Shown here piece by piece: positions 32,400 through 40,619 of a stretch of 43,432 bases of DNA. The stretch is taken from contig USNR01000014.1 of NCBI GenBank assembly GCA_900556135.1, positions 1 through 43,432 on the forward strand, written 5' to 3'. The stretch comes from an uncultured Clostridium sp. Its GTDB lineage: Bacteria; Bacillota; Clostridia; TANB77; CAG-508. A model generated the notes under the pieces. That model was given only the letters and a program-made list of their open reading frames with translations. It ran no database searches and had not been told where the DNA came from. Within the stretch, counting starts at the first letter, position 1; each line of letters begins with the position of its first letter. The position numbers and the translations under genes are program-made.

Positions 32400-32420
32400 T
32401 ACGGAAAACAAATTTCCGTA
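32400..32420 (+). promoter_or_regulatory. 5'-end hairpin of the mre operon message
   Basis: TACGGAAA (32400-32407) and TTTCCGTA (32413-32420) form an 8-bp stem with a 5-base loop exactly at the predicted transcript start, the position of RNA-stabilising 5' stems. The ribosome binding site follows about 9 bases later. Confidence 0.55.
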
Positions 32421-32440
32421 AGTGAAACGGAGGAAAAAAG

Positions 32441-32695
32441 ATGAAGGGAAAAAACGCATGGATATGTATATTATTTATACTAGCAGGATTAGTAATAGGG
32501 GGATTATTGGGAGAGCTTGCTTCTAATGTGGACTTTTTATGGTGGCTTTCTTATGGACAAGAATTTGGAATAGCAGAACCATTAACACTTGAGCTAAATG
32601 TAGTAAAAATTACATTTGGAGCAGTGTTTAAAATAAACATAGCAAGCATTATAGGAGTTATTCTTTCAATCTTTATATATAGAAAGGCATTGTAA
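32441..32695 (+). CDS. DUF4321-type small membrane protein
   Basis: 84 residues with two membrane helices (about 7-27, WICILFILAGLVIGGLLGEL, and 58-80) joined by a short exposed loop with DFLWWLSYGQEFGI. This resembles the DUF4321 family, which commonly precedes radC and mreB in Clostridia. Its function is unknown; genomic position suggests an envelope or cell-shape role. ACGGAGG precedes the ATG. First gene of the operon. Confidence 0.75.
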   Translation: MKGKNAWICILFILAGLVIGGLLGELASNVDFLWWLSYGQEFGIAEPLTLELNVVKITFGAVFKINIASIIGVILSIFIYRKAL

Positions 32696-32718
32696 CAATA
32701 AGGGTAGAAAGGAAAAGT

Positions 32719-33411
32719 ATGCCGATAAAAAATCTACCATCAGCGGAAAGACCATACGAAAAGATGGAAATGTATGGGGCTGATAAATTATCAAATTCTG
32801 AATTATTAGCAATAATAATAAAAACAGGAACAAAGGAAAAAACTGTACTTGAAATTGCAAAGCAAGTTTTAAGTATTGAAAATGGAAATATGAAAAACAA
32901 TAATATGAGTTTTTTACAAGAATTATCAGTAGAAGAACTTATGCAGATAAATGGTATAGGCAAAATAAAAGCAATGCAAATTAAAGCTGTGTGCGAGCTA
33001 GCAAAGAGAATGTCTAAGCCATTGGAGATAGCAAAAATACAGATAAAGTCAAATAGAGATGTTGCAAATTTACTGATGGACGAATTAAGGACAGAAAAAA
33101 GAGAAAAAGTAAAAGAATTAATATTAAATACAAAAAATATATTGCTAAAAATAGTAGATATTTCTTATGGAGGAACGAATTCTGCAACTCTTGATGTAAA
33201 AAGTTTATTAGTAGAACCAATTAAAATGTGTGCACCAAAGATAATCTTGGTACATAATCATCCAAGTGGAGATCCAACGCCTAGCCCAGAAGATATAAAC
33301 ATAACCAAGGAAATATATAATTCAGCAAAAATAATGGGGATAGAATTATTGGATCATATAGTAATTGGTAATTATAGGTATACAAGTGCAATGACAAAGG
33401 ACATAATATGA
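32719..33411 (+). CDS. radC: RadC-family JAB/MPN domain protein
   Basis: 230 residues. N-terminal helix-hairpin-helix region (LQELSVEELMQINGIGKIKA) and C-terminal JAMM metalloprotease-like motif HNHPSGDPTPSPED (His179, His181, Asp192). RadC is conserved next to mreB in Firmicutes; its once-claimed repair function is not supported and the true activity is unknown. AGAAAGGAAAAGT precedes the ATG. It is 23 bases after the DUF4321-type gene and 35 bases before mreB. Confidence 0.92.
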   Translation: MPIKNLPSAERPYEKMEMYGADKLSNSELLAIIIKTGTKEKTVLEIAKQVLSIENGNMKNNNMSFLQELSVEELMQINGIGKIKAMQIKAVCELAKRMSKPLEIAKIQIKSNRDVANLLMDELRTEKREKVKELILNTKNILLKIVDISYGGTNSATLDVKSLLVEPIKMCAPKIILVHNHPSGDPTPSPEDINITKEIYNSAKIMGIELLDHIVIGNYRYTSAMTKDII

Positions 33412-33446
33412 TATAAGCATATAAGTAAGGAAGGAATGTGAAGTAA

Positions 33447-34469
33447 ATGAACTTTTTTTCATTAGGATCAAAAGATATTGGAATGGATTTAGGAACTTCT
33501 AATATTTTAGTTACAATAAAAGGAAAAGGAATTGTTTTAAATGAGCCATCTGTAGTAGCAATAGACAGAAGGAATAACGAAATTGTAGCTACAGGACATG
33601 AAGCAAAAGAAATGCTAGGAAGAACACCAGAACAAATAAGAGCTGTAAGACCAATGAAGGACGGTGTTATAGCAGATTTTAGTGCAACTCAATTGATGAT
33701 AAAAAACATAGTTTCAAAAGTATGTAAAAGATATAATGCTGGAAAGCCAAGAGTTGTTGTTGGTGTGCCTTCTGGAATAACAGAAGTAGAAGAAAGAGCA
33801 GTTGAAGAAGCAATTGCAGGAGCAGGAGCTAAAGAAGTTTATTTAATAGAAGAGCCAATGGCAGCAGCTATAGGAGCTGGATTAGAAGTTGTAGAGCCAA
33901 CTGGAAGTATGATTGTTGATATTGGTGGTGGAACAACAGAAGTTGCAGTTGTTTCATTAGGCGGTATTGTTGTTAGTGACTCTATAAAAGTTGCAGGAGA
34001 CGAAATTGATGAAGATATAGTAAATTATATAAAAAATAATTTGAATCTAGCTATAGGAACAACAGCAGCAGAGCAAGTAAAAATTGAATTAGGATGTGCT
34101 ATTCCGCTTGTAACAGAAAAGTCTATGGAAATAAGAGGAAGAGAATTAACAACAGGTTTGCCAGAAAATAAAATAGTTACATCTGCACAAATACAAGAGG
34201 CAATTGCACCATCAATAGAAAAAATAATTGACTTAGTAAAATCAACATTAGAAAAAACGCCACCAGAGCTCGCATCAGATATAGTTGAAAGAGGAATTAC
34301 TCTTGCAGGAGGAGGAGCATTAATAAAAGGAATTGACACATTGATTTCTCAAAAAACAGAAATTCCTGTATTTATTGCAGACAGACCACTAGATTGTGTA
34401 GCAAATGGAACTGAAAAAGTAATAGAAGATATAGAAAAGCTAAGGTCAGCTCTAATAAAAAGAAGATAA
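33447..34469 (+). CDS. mreB: Rod-shape determining protein MreB
   Basis: 340 residues, actin fold. Phosphate-1 loop DIGMDLGTSNILVTIKGKG, connect-1 and phosphate-2 region MIVDIGGGTTEVAVVSLGG, adenosine loop ITLAGGGALIKGIDTL. It forms membrane-bound filaments that guide lateral wall synthesis with MreC, MreD and the elongation PBP, all of which follow. The N-terminal MNFFSLGSKD amphipathic stretch could bind the membrane. AAGGAATGTGAAGTAA precedes the ATG. Confidence 0.96.
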   Translation: MNFFSLGSKDIGMDLGTSNILVTIKGKGIVLNEPSVVAIDRRNNEIVATGHEAKEMLGRTPEQIRAVRPMKDGVIADFSATQLMIKNIVSKVCKRYNAGKPRVVVGVPSGITEVEERAVEEAIAGAGAKEVYLIEEPMAAAIGAGLEVVEPTGSMIVDIGGGTTEVAVVSLGGIVVSDSIKVAGDEIDEDIVNYIKNNLNLAIGTTAAEQVKIELGCAIPLVTEKSMEIRGRELTTGLPENKIVTSAQIQEAIAPSIEKIIDLVKSTLEKTPPELASDIVERGITLAGGGALIKGIDTLISQKTEIPVFIADRPLDCVANGTEKVIEDIEKLRSALIKRR

Positions 34470-34488
34470 TAATATAAGGAGAATGTGA

Positions 34489-35304
34489 ATGTATAGAAAC
34501 AAAAAAAGCGGAGTTATAGGAGTAATAATAACTATTATAGTATTGATAATAATTGTGATTTTATCAAATACACAAATAGAGAACTTTTCTCATATTGGAG
34601 GAGCTCTTAATTCTTTTGTTATGCCTGTTCAAAATGGAATTGTGTATATAAAAAATAAAATACAAGGCAATAGCACATTCTTCGCAAACATAAAAACTCT
34701 AAAAGAGGAAAATGAAAAATTAAAACAAGAAAATAGCAATCTAGAACAATCGTTAAGAGAATTAGAGATTATAAAATCAGAAAACGAAACATTAAAAGAA
34801 TATGTAAACTTAAAAGATAAATATACTGAATACACTACAGTTCCAGGATATATCATTAATAAAGATATAAGCAATTATAGCAATGTTATAGTTATCAATG
34901 TTGGAGAAAAAGACGGAATAAAAGTTAATATGCCAGTTATTTCTGACGCAGGATTAGTTGGCCATGTTATATCTGTTACTTCTTCTACGGCGAAAGTTCA
35001 AACTTTATTAGATACTTCAAGTGCTGTTAGCTGTGTGGTTGGTTCTACTAGAGATGGTATTGTTGTTAAGGGAACACTAGATGATAATAAAATGTTAAAA
35101 GCAACAGCAATTCCAACATCTGCAACAATTTTAGAAGGTGATAAAGTAGAAACATCTGGATTGGGTGGAATATATCCAAAAGGAATAGTAATAGGAACTG
35201 TAAAAAAAGTAACAAACACTAAAAATCTAACGAATAGGTATGCAATGATAGAACCAGCAGTAGATTTTAACAAAATCGAAACTGTTTTAGTAATTATGAA
35301 CTAA
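34489..35304 (+). CDS. mreC: Rod-shape determining protein MreC
   Basis: 271 residues. One N-terminal membrane helix (about 8-27), a coiled coil (about 55-110, LKEENEKLKQENSNLEQSLR) and the C-terminal double beta-barrel (VPGYIINKDISNYSNVIVIN, VGEKDGIKVNMPVISDAGLVGHV, SSTAKVQTLLDTSSAV). It binds MreB inside and PBP2 outside the membrane. AAGGAG precedes the ATG; it lies 19 bases after mreB. Confidence 0.95.
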   Translation: MYRNKKSGVIGVIITIIVLIIIVILSNTQIENFSHIGGALNSFVMPVQNGIVYIKNKIQGNSTFFANIKTLKEENEKLKQENSNLEQSLRELEIIKSENETLKEYVNLKDKYTEYTTVPGYIINKDISNYSNVIVINVGEKDGIKVNMPVISDAGLVGHVISVTSSTAKVQTLLDTSSAVSCVVGSTRDGIVVKGTLDDNKMLKATAIPTSATILEGDKVETSGLGGIYPKGIVIGTVKKVTNTKNLTNRYAMIEPAVDFNKIETVLVIMN

Positions 35305-35352
35305 AACATTATTTGAAATTTATTAAAACCATAGAGAGGAAAGATTGCTAAA

Positions 35353-35886
35353 GTGAAAAAAATAATATCAGTTTTATGTATAATATTAGCATTTTTTATA
35401 ATATATTTTTTACAATCAAATTTATTCACTTGGTTTAATATGGCTGGAATTATGCCAAACTTATATGTAATATTAGTTCTATTTGTTGGGCTTTTTGTTA
35501 GAAGAAAACAAGGGTTAGTATTAGGAATAATATTTGGTATATATTTAGATATAGTATTAGGAAAAACAGTAGGAATATCTGGATTAGTATTAGGAGCTAT
35601 TGGATTTATAGGCGAGGTATTAAGCAAAAACTTTTCAAAAGATAGTAGATTTACAATAATGTTAATGGTAATTGGAGCAACAGCGTTATATGAAGCAATA
35701 ATTTACATATTTAGAATACTAAACACAGGCGCTGATGTAGAAGTTCTGGGTTTTATAAAGATATTGATAATAGAACTATTTTTTAATGCTATATTAACAA
35801 TAATATTATATCCGCTAATGAAAAAAACAGGATATAAATTAGAAAATATATTTGAAGATAAGGTTATGCTTACAAGATTTTTCTAA
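35353..35886 (+). CDS. mreD: Rod-shape determining protein MreD
   Basis: 177 residues, five to six membrane helices, Lys/Arg loops (VRRKQGLVLGIIFGIYLDIV), the usual MreD topology. It starts with GTG 35353, with GAGAGGAAAG upstream; no closer ATG is in frame. It completes the MreBCD set and probably helps PBP2 reach the complex. The family is weakly conserved, so the call rests on topology, length and position between mreC and the PBP2 gene. Confidence 0.9.
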   Translation: MKKIISVLCIILAFFIIYFLQSNLFTWFNMAGIMPNLYVILVLFVGLFVRRKQGLVLGIIFGIYLDIVLGKTVGISGLVLGAIGFIGEVLSKNFSKDSRFTIMLMVIGATALYEAIIYIFRILNTGADVEVLGFIKILIIELFFNAILTIILYPLMKKTGYKLENIFEDKVMLTRFF

Positions 35887-35913
35887 AAAATATACAGAAA
35901 AGAAGGTGAATTT

Positions 35914-38007
35914 TTGAAGAATAAAAAAGATAATAAGATAAGATATAATATAGCTACGATAATTGTATATATTGTTGGAATAATACTATTGGCGCAGTTA
36001 TTTAATCTTCAAATAATTCATGGAGAAGAATATAGAGAAACGTCAAACACTAAATTAACTAGAGAAAGTATTCTAGAGGCTGATAGGGGAAATATTAAAG
36101 ATTCATCTGGAGAAAATTTAGCTACAGTTACTACTCAAAATTCTGTGGAATTGTATAAAACAAAATCAAATAATCAAACATTAAATGATACAATATTGAG
36201 ATTGGTAAACTTATTATCCACAAATGGCGACCAATATGTGGACAACTTCTTGATAAATATAAATCCGTATTCATTTAAATTAGAGACAGATGAAAGTCAG
36301 AGAAAATGGAAAAAGGCAAATGGAATAGATGAAAATGCAACAGCAGAAGAAGCCTTTAATTATTTTAAAAACAAATATGAGATAAAAACAGAGAATGTAG
36401 AAGATGCCAGAAAAATAATGGCTATAAGATATGAGATTTCTTATAATGGATATAGTAGTACAAAATCTATTAAAATTGCAGAAAATGTAAGCAAATTATC
36501 TGTTCATCAATTATATGAGCAAAATTCAGAATTTCCTGGAGTCACAATTTCTGAGTCATCAGTAAGAAGTTATCCATTAGGAAGTACAGCTTCGCATATT
36601 ATAGGAAGAATTGGTAAAATAGAAGAAAGTGAATTAAATGGAAATGAAAATACATATGACCAAAATGATATAATAGGAAAATCTGGAATTGAGTATGTAT
36701 TTGAAAAATATTTAAAAGGCACAGATGGCGTTAAACAAATTGATATGGACGTTGATGGAACGATTACAGATGAATATATATCACAAGAGGCAGTAGCTGG
36801 TTCTGATGTAATTCTAACAATAGATTCAAAATTGCAAGCAATAACAGAGCAAGCACTAAAGGATAATATAAATAAAATTGCTAGTGGAGGTTTTTCATAT
36901 CAATATGATGCTGATGCAGGTGCGGCCGTAGTTTTAAATGTTAAAACAGGTGAAGTTATTGCAATGGCAAGTTATCCAGATTATGACCCATCAGCATTTA
37001 TAAATGGAATAGACAGTCAAACATGGGATTATTATATAAATGGAACAACAAAGCCTTTGGAAAATAAAGCAATATCTATGAATTATTCTCCTGGTTCAAC
37101 TTTTAAAATGGTAACAGCTTTAGCAGGATTGGAGTCGGGAGCAATAACACCAACTGAAAAGATAAATGATACAGGTGTGTACCCATATGCTCATAATCCA
37201 GTTTGCTGGTACTATACAAGCTATCATACAGGACATGGAAGATTAAATGTATCTCAGGCAATACAACATTCTTGTAACTATTTCTTCTATGAAGTAGGAA
37301 GAAGAATCGGAATAGACACATTAGCAGACTATGCATATTATCTTGGACTAGGACATAAAACGGGAATAGAATTAAATGGAGAAGCAAATGGAAACTTGGC
37401 AAGTAGTCAAAGAGCTGTTGAAGAAAATAGAAGTTGGTATTTAGGAGAAACTTTATCTGCTGCAATTGGACAAAGCTATAACACATTTACACCTTTGCAA
37501 ATGGCAAAATATGTTGCGATGATTGCCAATGGAGGTAAAAAGATAGACGTAACTATAGTAAAATCTATTGTCAATGCAGATGGAAGCGAAGTTCCTAGAA
37601 ACGAATATGAATCATATGTAAATGAAAAATTGGGATTATCTAATGATGATGTACAAGAAAGAACATTTAATACAGATAATATAAATGCAATTTTAGAAGG
37701 TATGAGAGGCGTTACCAGTGAATCTGGAGGAACCGCATATAGTACATTTAAAAACTTTAATATAGAAGTTGGTGGTAAAACAGGTTCAGCACAAACTGGT
37801 ATAGCAGGAAAAACAAATGCGTGGTTTGTTGGATTTGCACCATTTGATAATCCAGAAATAGCAATAGTAGTGTTTGTTAGAAATGGTGGACATGGTGGTT
37901 ATACAGCAGAGGTAGCAAGAGATATAATAGCTCAATATTTTGGAATGAATACAACACAAGTAACAGAGGATACAACAGCATATCCAAGTATTCAGCTAAT
38001 AAATTGA
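35914..38007 (+). CDS. mrdA: Penicillin-binding protein 2 (elongation transpeptidase)
   Basis: 697 residues, class B PBP. One N-terminal membrane helix (about 11-30), dimerisation domain (ESILEADRGNIKDSSGENLA), then the transpeptidase with S395-T-F-K398 (SPGSTFKMV), S453-C-N455 (HSCNYFF) and K622-T-G624 (GGKTGSAQTG). It cross-links peptidoglycan during elongation and is the drug target of beta-lactams. Start TTG 35914 follows AAGGTGAA. Position after mreD identifies the elongation PBP2 rather than FtsI. It lacks PASTA repeats, which also fits PBP2. Confidence 0.94.
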   Translation: MKNKKDNKIRYNIATIIVYIVGIILLAQLFNLQIIHGEEYRETSNTKLTRESILEADRGNIKDSSGENLATVTTQNSVELYKTKSNNQTLNDTILRLVNLLSTNGDQYVDNFLININPYSFKLETDESQRKWKKANGIDENATAEEAFNYFKNKYEIKTENVEDARKIMAIRYEISYNGYSSTKSIKIAENVSKLSVHQLYEQNSEFPGVTISESSVRSYPLGSTASHIIGRIGKIEESELNGNENTYDQNDIIGKSGIEYVFEKYLKGTDGVKQIDMDVDGTITDEYISQEAVAGSDVILTIDSKLQAITEQALKDNINKIASGGFSYQYDADAGAAVVLNVKTGEVIAMASYPDYDPSAFINGIDSQTWDYYINGTTKPLENKAISMNYSPGSTFKMVTALAGLESGAITPTEKINDTGVYPYAHNPVCWYYTSYHTGHGRLNVSQAIQHSCNYFFYEVGRRIGIDTLADYAYYLGLGHKTGIELNGEANGNLASSQRAVEENRSWYLGETLSAAIGQSYNTFTPLQMAKYVAMIANGGKKIDVTIVKSIVNADGSEVPRNEYESYVNEKLGLSNDDVQERTFNTDNINAILEGMRGVTSESGGTAYSTFKNFNIEVGGKTGSAQTGIAGKTNAWFVGFAPFDNPEIAIVVFVRNGGHGGYTAEVARDIIAQYFGMNTTQVTEDTTAYPSIQLIN

Positions 38008-38021
38008 AAGGATGTAGAATA

Positions 38022-38639
38022 ATGAAAAATTGTATTAACATTAATACTAAACAAGATAATATTTTAATAAAAATAAATGAAGAGGCAGAACAAAAAGATA
38101 TAATAGAATGTTTAAAAAATAAATTGCCACAATTAAAAAAATTATATCAAAAAGATGATACTCCAATAGTTGTTACAGGTAAAGTTCTAAAAAATAAGGA
38201 AATTGATGAAATACAAGATATTATAAAAGAATGTATTGATGTTAATATTACATTTGATAGTCCAAGAAGTTTAGGGTTACATGGAATTAAAAGAGCATAT
38301 AGTAAGCAAATATCAACATCGGAAACAAAATTCCATAAGGGGTCTTTAAGATCTGGTCAAAGATTAGAATTTGAGGGAAGTTTAGTGATAATAGGTGATG
38401 TAAATGATGGAGCCGAAGCAGTTGCTGGAGAAAACATAGTAATACTAGGAACATTAAGAGGACTAGCACATGCAGGAGCAAAAGGAAACAAAGATGCTAT
38501 AATATCGGCAGTTTCAATAGAAGCACCTCAAGTTAGAATAGCAAATGTAATAAGAGAAAGAGAAAAAGAGGAAATCACAGAAAGTAACGTGACATATGCG
38601 TATATAAACAAAGAATATGAAAAGTTAATCTTGGAATAA
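38022..38639 (+). CDS. minC: Septum site-determining protein MinC
   Basis: 205 residues. A variable N-terminal domain (KNCININTKQDNILIKINEE) and the conserved C-terminal beta-helix: LRSGQRLEFEGSLVIIGDVN, DGAEAVAGENIVILGTLRGL and AHAGAKGNKDAIISAVSIEA. MinC inhibits FtsZ ring formation away from mid-cell and must be brought to the membrane by MinD. The start is ATG 38022 behind AAAGGATG; the frame opens at 38004. It is the last gene of the operon and no minD or minE follows: a terminator comes 12 bases after the stop. Confidence 0.92.
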   Translation: MKNCININTKQDNILIKINEEAEQKDIIECLKNKLPQLKKLYQKDDTPIVVTGKVLKNKEIDEIQDIIKECIDVNITFDSPRSLGLHGIKRAYSKQISTSETKFHKGSLRSGQRLEFEGSLVIIGDVNDGAEAVAGENIVILGTLRGLAHAGAKGNKDAIISAVSIEAPQVRIANVIREREKEEITESNVTYAYINKEYEKLILE

Positions 38640-38650
38640 TTAACAAAAAT

Positions 38651-38687
38651 AAAAAATGGAGCTAAAATAATAAAGCTCCATTTTTTT
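38651..38687 (+). terminator. Intrinsic terminator of the mre-minC operon
   Basis: AAAAAATGGAGCT (38651-38663) pairs with AGCTCCATTTTTT (38674-38686), 13 bp with a 10-base loop and T-run. Confidence 0.9.
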
Positions 38688-38749
38688 AGAAAATTATAGG
38701 TATATATCATAAAACTAGGACATAATCAAGGCAAAATATATCAGCAAAC

Positions 38750-39199
38750 TTAACTTAACAATAAAAGGACTAAGGCGATAAGTAAATAGTTATCTTCAAT
38801 TTTTTCATTATACAGAAATAATATAATGCAAATAAGTAAAATATCATCAAAATACAACTGAATCCCAAATAAATTAAACAATGGAGCAATATCTGTATTT
38901 GATGAAGGAAAAGTTTTTATGTTAGAAGGAGATTTTGGACTATTTTTATTATTATAAAACTGTTTGTTATTGCGTTTTTTATTTGGTTGATTATTCCCAA
39001 ATGGTGCATTATTAGATTTATTAATACGGCCGTTATAGGAATTACTGTTTTGCAAATTATTACTATTATTATTGAATTGATTATTATAAATACTATTATT
39101 GGGTCTATTGAAGTTACTATTATAGTAATTGTAAGGATAGGTTTGAGCCATGTACTTGGTATAGTTAGGAAATCCAAAATAAGGATAATTATATATCAT
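38750..39199 (-). CDS. Asn-rich protein with C-terminal hydrophobic segments
   Basis: 149 residues, no family recognised. Residues about 1-95 are dominated by Asn, Tyr, Ser and Pro (NYPYFGFPNYTKYMAQTYPY, NSNFNRPNNSIYNNQFNN), a low-complexity, coat-like composition. The remainder (FPSSNTDIAPLFNLFGIQLY, FDDILLICIILFLYNE, IEDNYLLIALVLLLLS) is hydrophobic, with one or two membrane-associated segments. Its ATG overlaps the stop of the upstream gene (ATGA), so translation is coupled. A spore-surface or envelope role is a guess from composition. Confidence 0.65.
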   Translation of the reverse strand: MIYNYPYFGFPNYTKYMAQTYPYNYYNSNFNRPNNSIYNNQFNNNSNNLQNSNSYNGRINKSNNAPFGNNQPNKKRNNKQFYNNKNSPKSPSNIKTFPSSNTDIAPLFNLFGIQLYFDDILLICIILFLYNEKIEDNYLLIALVLLLLS

Positions 39200-39633
39200 T
39201 TTTTTCCACCACCATCGTTATTCATAAGCTCTATTACTTTTTCCATATTAAATAATTGAATATATTGTTCAACTTTCTCTTGTCTGCTAGGTTTTAGGTA
39301 AGGCTTTAAAGAACGAAGTAAGTTTGCCCTAGAATTAGACTGCTCAGTATTCATAGCCTTAACAATCTGTTGCATTTTCATAATAGTGCCAATATCAATA
39401 TTGGAAAAATCTATTCCTGAATTAGAGGAATTATTAAAACGGTTACCTTCATCTGTAGAATTGTTCGAAGAAGCATTACCTGTTGAAGGAATATTCCCAT
39501 TATTTTTATTCTGATTTGAAGCAGTAGTTGAATTAGAATTATTACTCATAATAGAACCTAGCATACTTTTTATATTATCTGGGATTTCCTTACCGTTTAG
39601 CATACTATTAAGGTTTTGCATAAAGTCATCCAC
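39196..39633 (-). CDS. Ser/Asn-rich unknown protein
   Basis: 145 residues. The start GTG 39633 follows GAGGGGAGGG with a 6-base gap; the frame opens at 39651. N-terminal MDDFMQNLNSMLNGKEIPDN then IKSMLGSIMSNNSN is helical, a Ser/Asn/Thr linker follows (about 40-80), and the C-terminal half has helices rich in Gln, Lys and Arg (TIMKMQQIVKAMNTEQSNSR, ANLLRSLKPYLKPSRQEKVE, QYIQLFNMEKVIELMNNDGG). The end resembles small bundle proteins with a KPYL...RQEKV...QYIQL pattern, seen in some Firmicutes small unknown proteins. Middle gene of a three-gene minus operon. Confidence 0.65.
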   Translation of the reverse strand: MDDFMQNLNSMLNGKEIPDNIKSMLGSIMSNNSNSTTASNQNKNNGNIPSTGNASSNNSTDEGNRFNNSSNSGIDFSNIDIGTIMKMQQIVKAMNTEQSNSRANLLRSLKPYLKPSRQEKVEQYIQLFNMEKVIELMNNDGGGKK

Positions 39634-39671
39634 ATAAAGCCCTCCCCTCAAAATTATTAGAGTTTAAAAAA

Positions 39672-39839
39672 TTATTCTGTCTTATTATTATTTCTAATGT
39701 TATTAATAATTTTATCTGCATCAGGAGAATTAAAAAACTTAGAAGCCTGGGATAACCCTTTTTCTAAATCTTTTTTATCCATTTGAGAAAACATTTTCAT
39801 AAGTTCGTTTACATCTAAATTATTCATATTATTATTCAT
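39672..39839 (-). CDS. Small unknown protein, first gene of the minus-strand operon
   Basis: 55 residues: MNNNMNNLDVNELMKMFSQM then DKKDLEKGLSQASKFFNSPD and ADKIINNIRNNNKTE. TTGGAGGT lies 5 bases before the ATG, and good codon use supports a real gene. A predicted two-helix cytosolic peptide with no family recognised. The next gene starts 38 bases after the stop. All three proteins of this operon begin with Asn-rich or Met-rich helices, suggesting common origin or joint function. Confidence 0.7.
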   Translation of the reverse strand: MNNNMNNLDVNELMKMFSQMDKKDLEKGLSQASKFFNSPDADKIINNIRNNNKTE

Positions 39840-39898
39840 AATGACCTCCAATAAATTATTCGAAAATATTTAAACTTATATAATTAAATATATTCATA

Positions 39899-39948
39899 AA
39901 AAAAAATTTAATACGTATAGAGCAATCAATCATACTCTATACGTATTA
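39899..39948 (-). terminator. Minus-strand terminator-like hairpin upstream of the small-protein operon
   Basis: TAATACGTATAGAG (39909-39922) and CTCTATACGTATTA (39935-39948) form a perfect 14-bp stem with a 12-base loop. On the minus strand it is followed by AAA and a run of T, the layout of an intrinsic terminator, yet it lies 70 bases upstream of the first gene of the minus operon. Confidence 0.65.
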
Positions 39949-40114
39949 TATGAACGAGTTTAATATATGTTATTAAATTAAACTAAAAATATTTTGAAAT
40001 AAATAAAATATCAGAAAAGAAAGAAATAGAAAGATTAAAAAAATAAATTGATAAAATATATCATTTAATACAAAAATATGGGTAAAAAAGAAGTACGAAA
40101 AAGACTTGAAACGC

Positions 40115-40143
40115 TTGAAAATACTGGAAAATAATGGTATTAT
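40115..40143 (+). promoter_or_regulatory. Promoter-like sequence in the long intergenic region
   Basis: TTGAAA (40115-40120), a 17-base spacer, and TGG then TATTAT (40138-40143), an extended -10. It would start a transcript of about 470 bases before the ABC transporter start. Confidence 0.45.
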
Positions 40144-40480
40144 AATTATAGTTTTATAAAACAAGTCCATTTTAGGACGAGCAGAGATTTGTACAAATTT
40201 ATTTTTATGGTAAAAAAACAACTTAGTTTAAACATTAATATTATATTTTTTGTGTCAAACTTGATCTGAAGATAAATTTCCCTATTTGAAAAAATACAGT
40301 AGAAAAAAATTGATTAGATTGTATATGAATGTACGGATAAAAAGTTCATATTCTCCTAAATTATTTATAAAAGAGTGGAGGTGAATACTATTAATATTCT
40401 ATAATAAATTTAAAAATATTAAAACAATCAACCCCTTATTGTTACAATATTGGAAAAGAGATTATTAGAATAACGTAGAA

Positions 40481-40510
40481 AAGAGGTACTTAAAGAGAGA
40501 AGTACCTCTT
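40481..40510. other. Inverted repeat before the ABC transporter operon
   Basis: AAGAGGTACTT (40481-40491) with AAGTACCTCTT (40500-40510), 11 bp, loop AAAGAGAG, no T-run on the + strand. Possible weak terminator or attenuator. Confidence 0.45.
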
Positions 40511-40619
40511 AAAATTTGCCCCCAATAATATTACACCAAAGGAAATAAATTACATAAAATATAATAGATAAATTAGTTACAAAAAATGTTTAAAATCAAA
40601 AGGGAAAGGAAGAAGGATT

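Larger units (their letters stand above)
39840..40619. other. Long intergenic region of about 780 bases
   Basis: No convincing gene is seen. The region holds a strong inverted repeat (39909-39948), a promoter-like pair at 40115-40143, a perfect Shine-Dalgarno without a usual start codon (40374-40384) and an 11-bp inverted repeat (40481-40510). The minus frame at 39973-40221 is hydrophobic, has no ribosome binding site and looks like random AT-rich sequence. Confidence 0.5.

Noticed and set aside
39973..40221. Minus-strand hydrophobic open frame of 82 codons
   Set aside because: There is no ribosome binding site, the residues are almost only Phe, Ile, Leu and Lys as expected of AT-rich random DNA, and a terminator-like hairpin follows.
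40180..40290. TPP riboswitch-like fragments (AGCAGAGAT and TTGATCTGAAGATAA) upstream of an NMT1-type importer
   Set aside because: The essential CUGAGA and the AGCGUAGGGAA segments are missing and the flanking helices cannot be drawn, so I treat the resemblance as chance.
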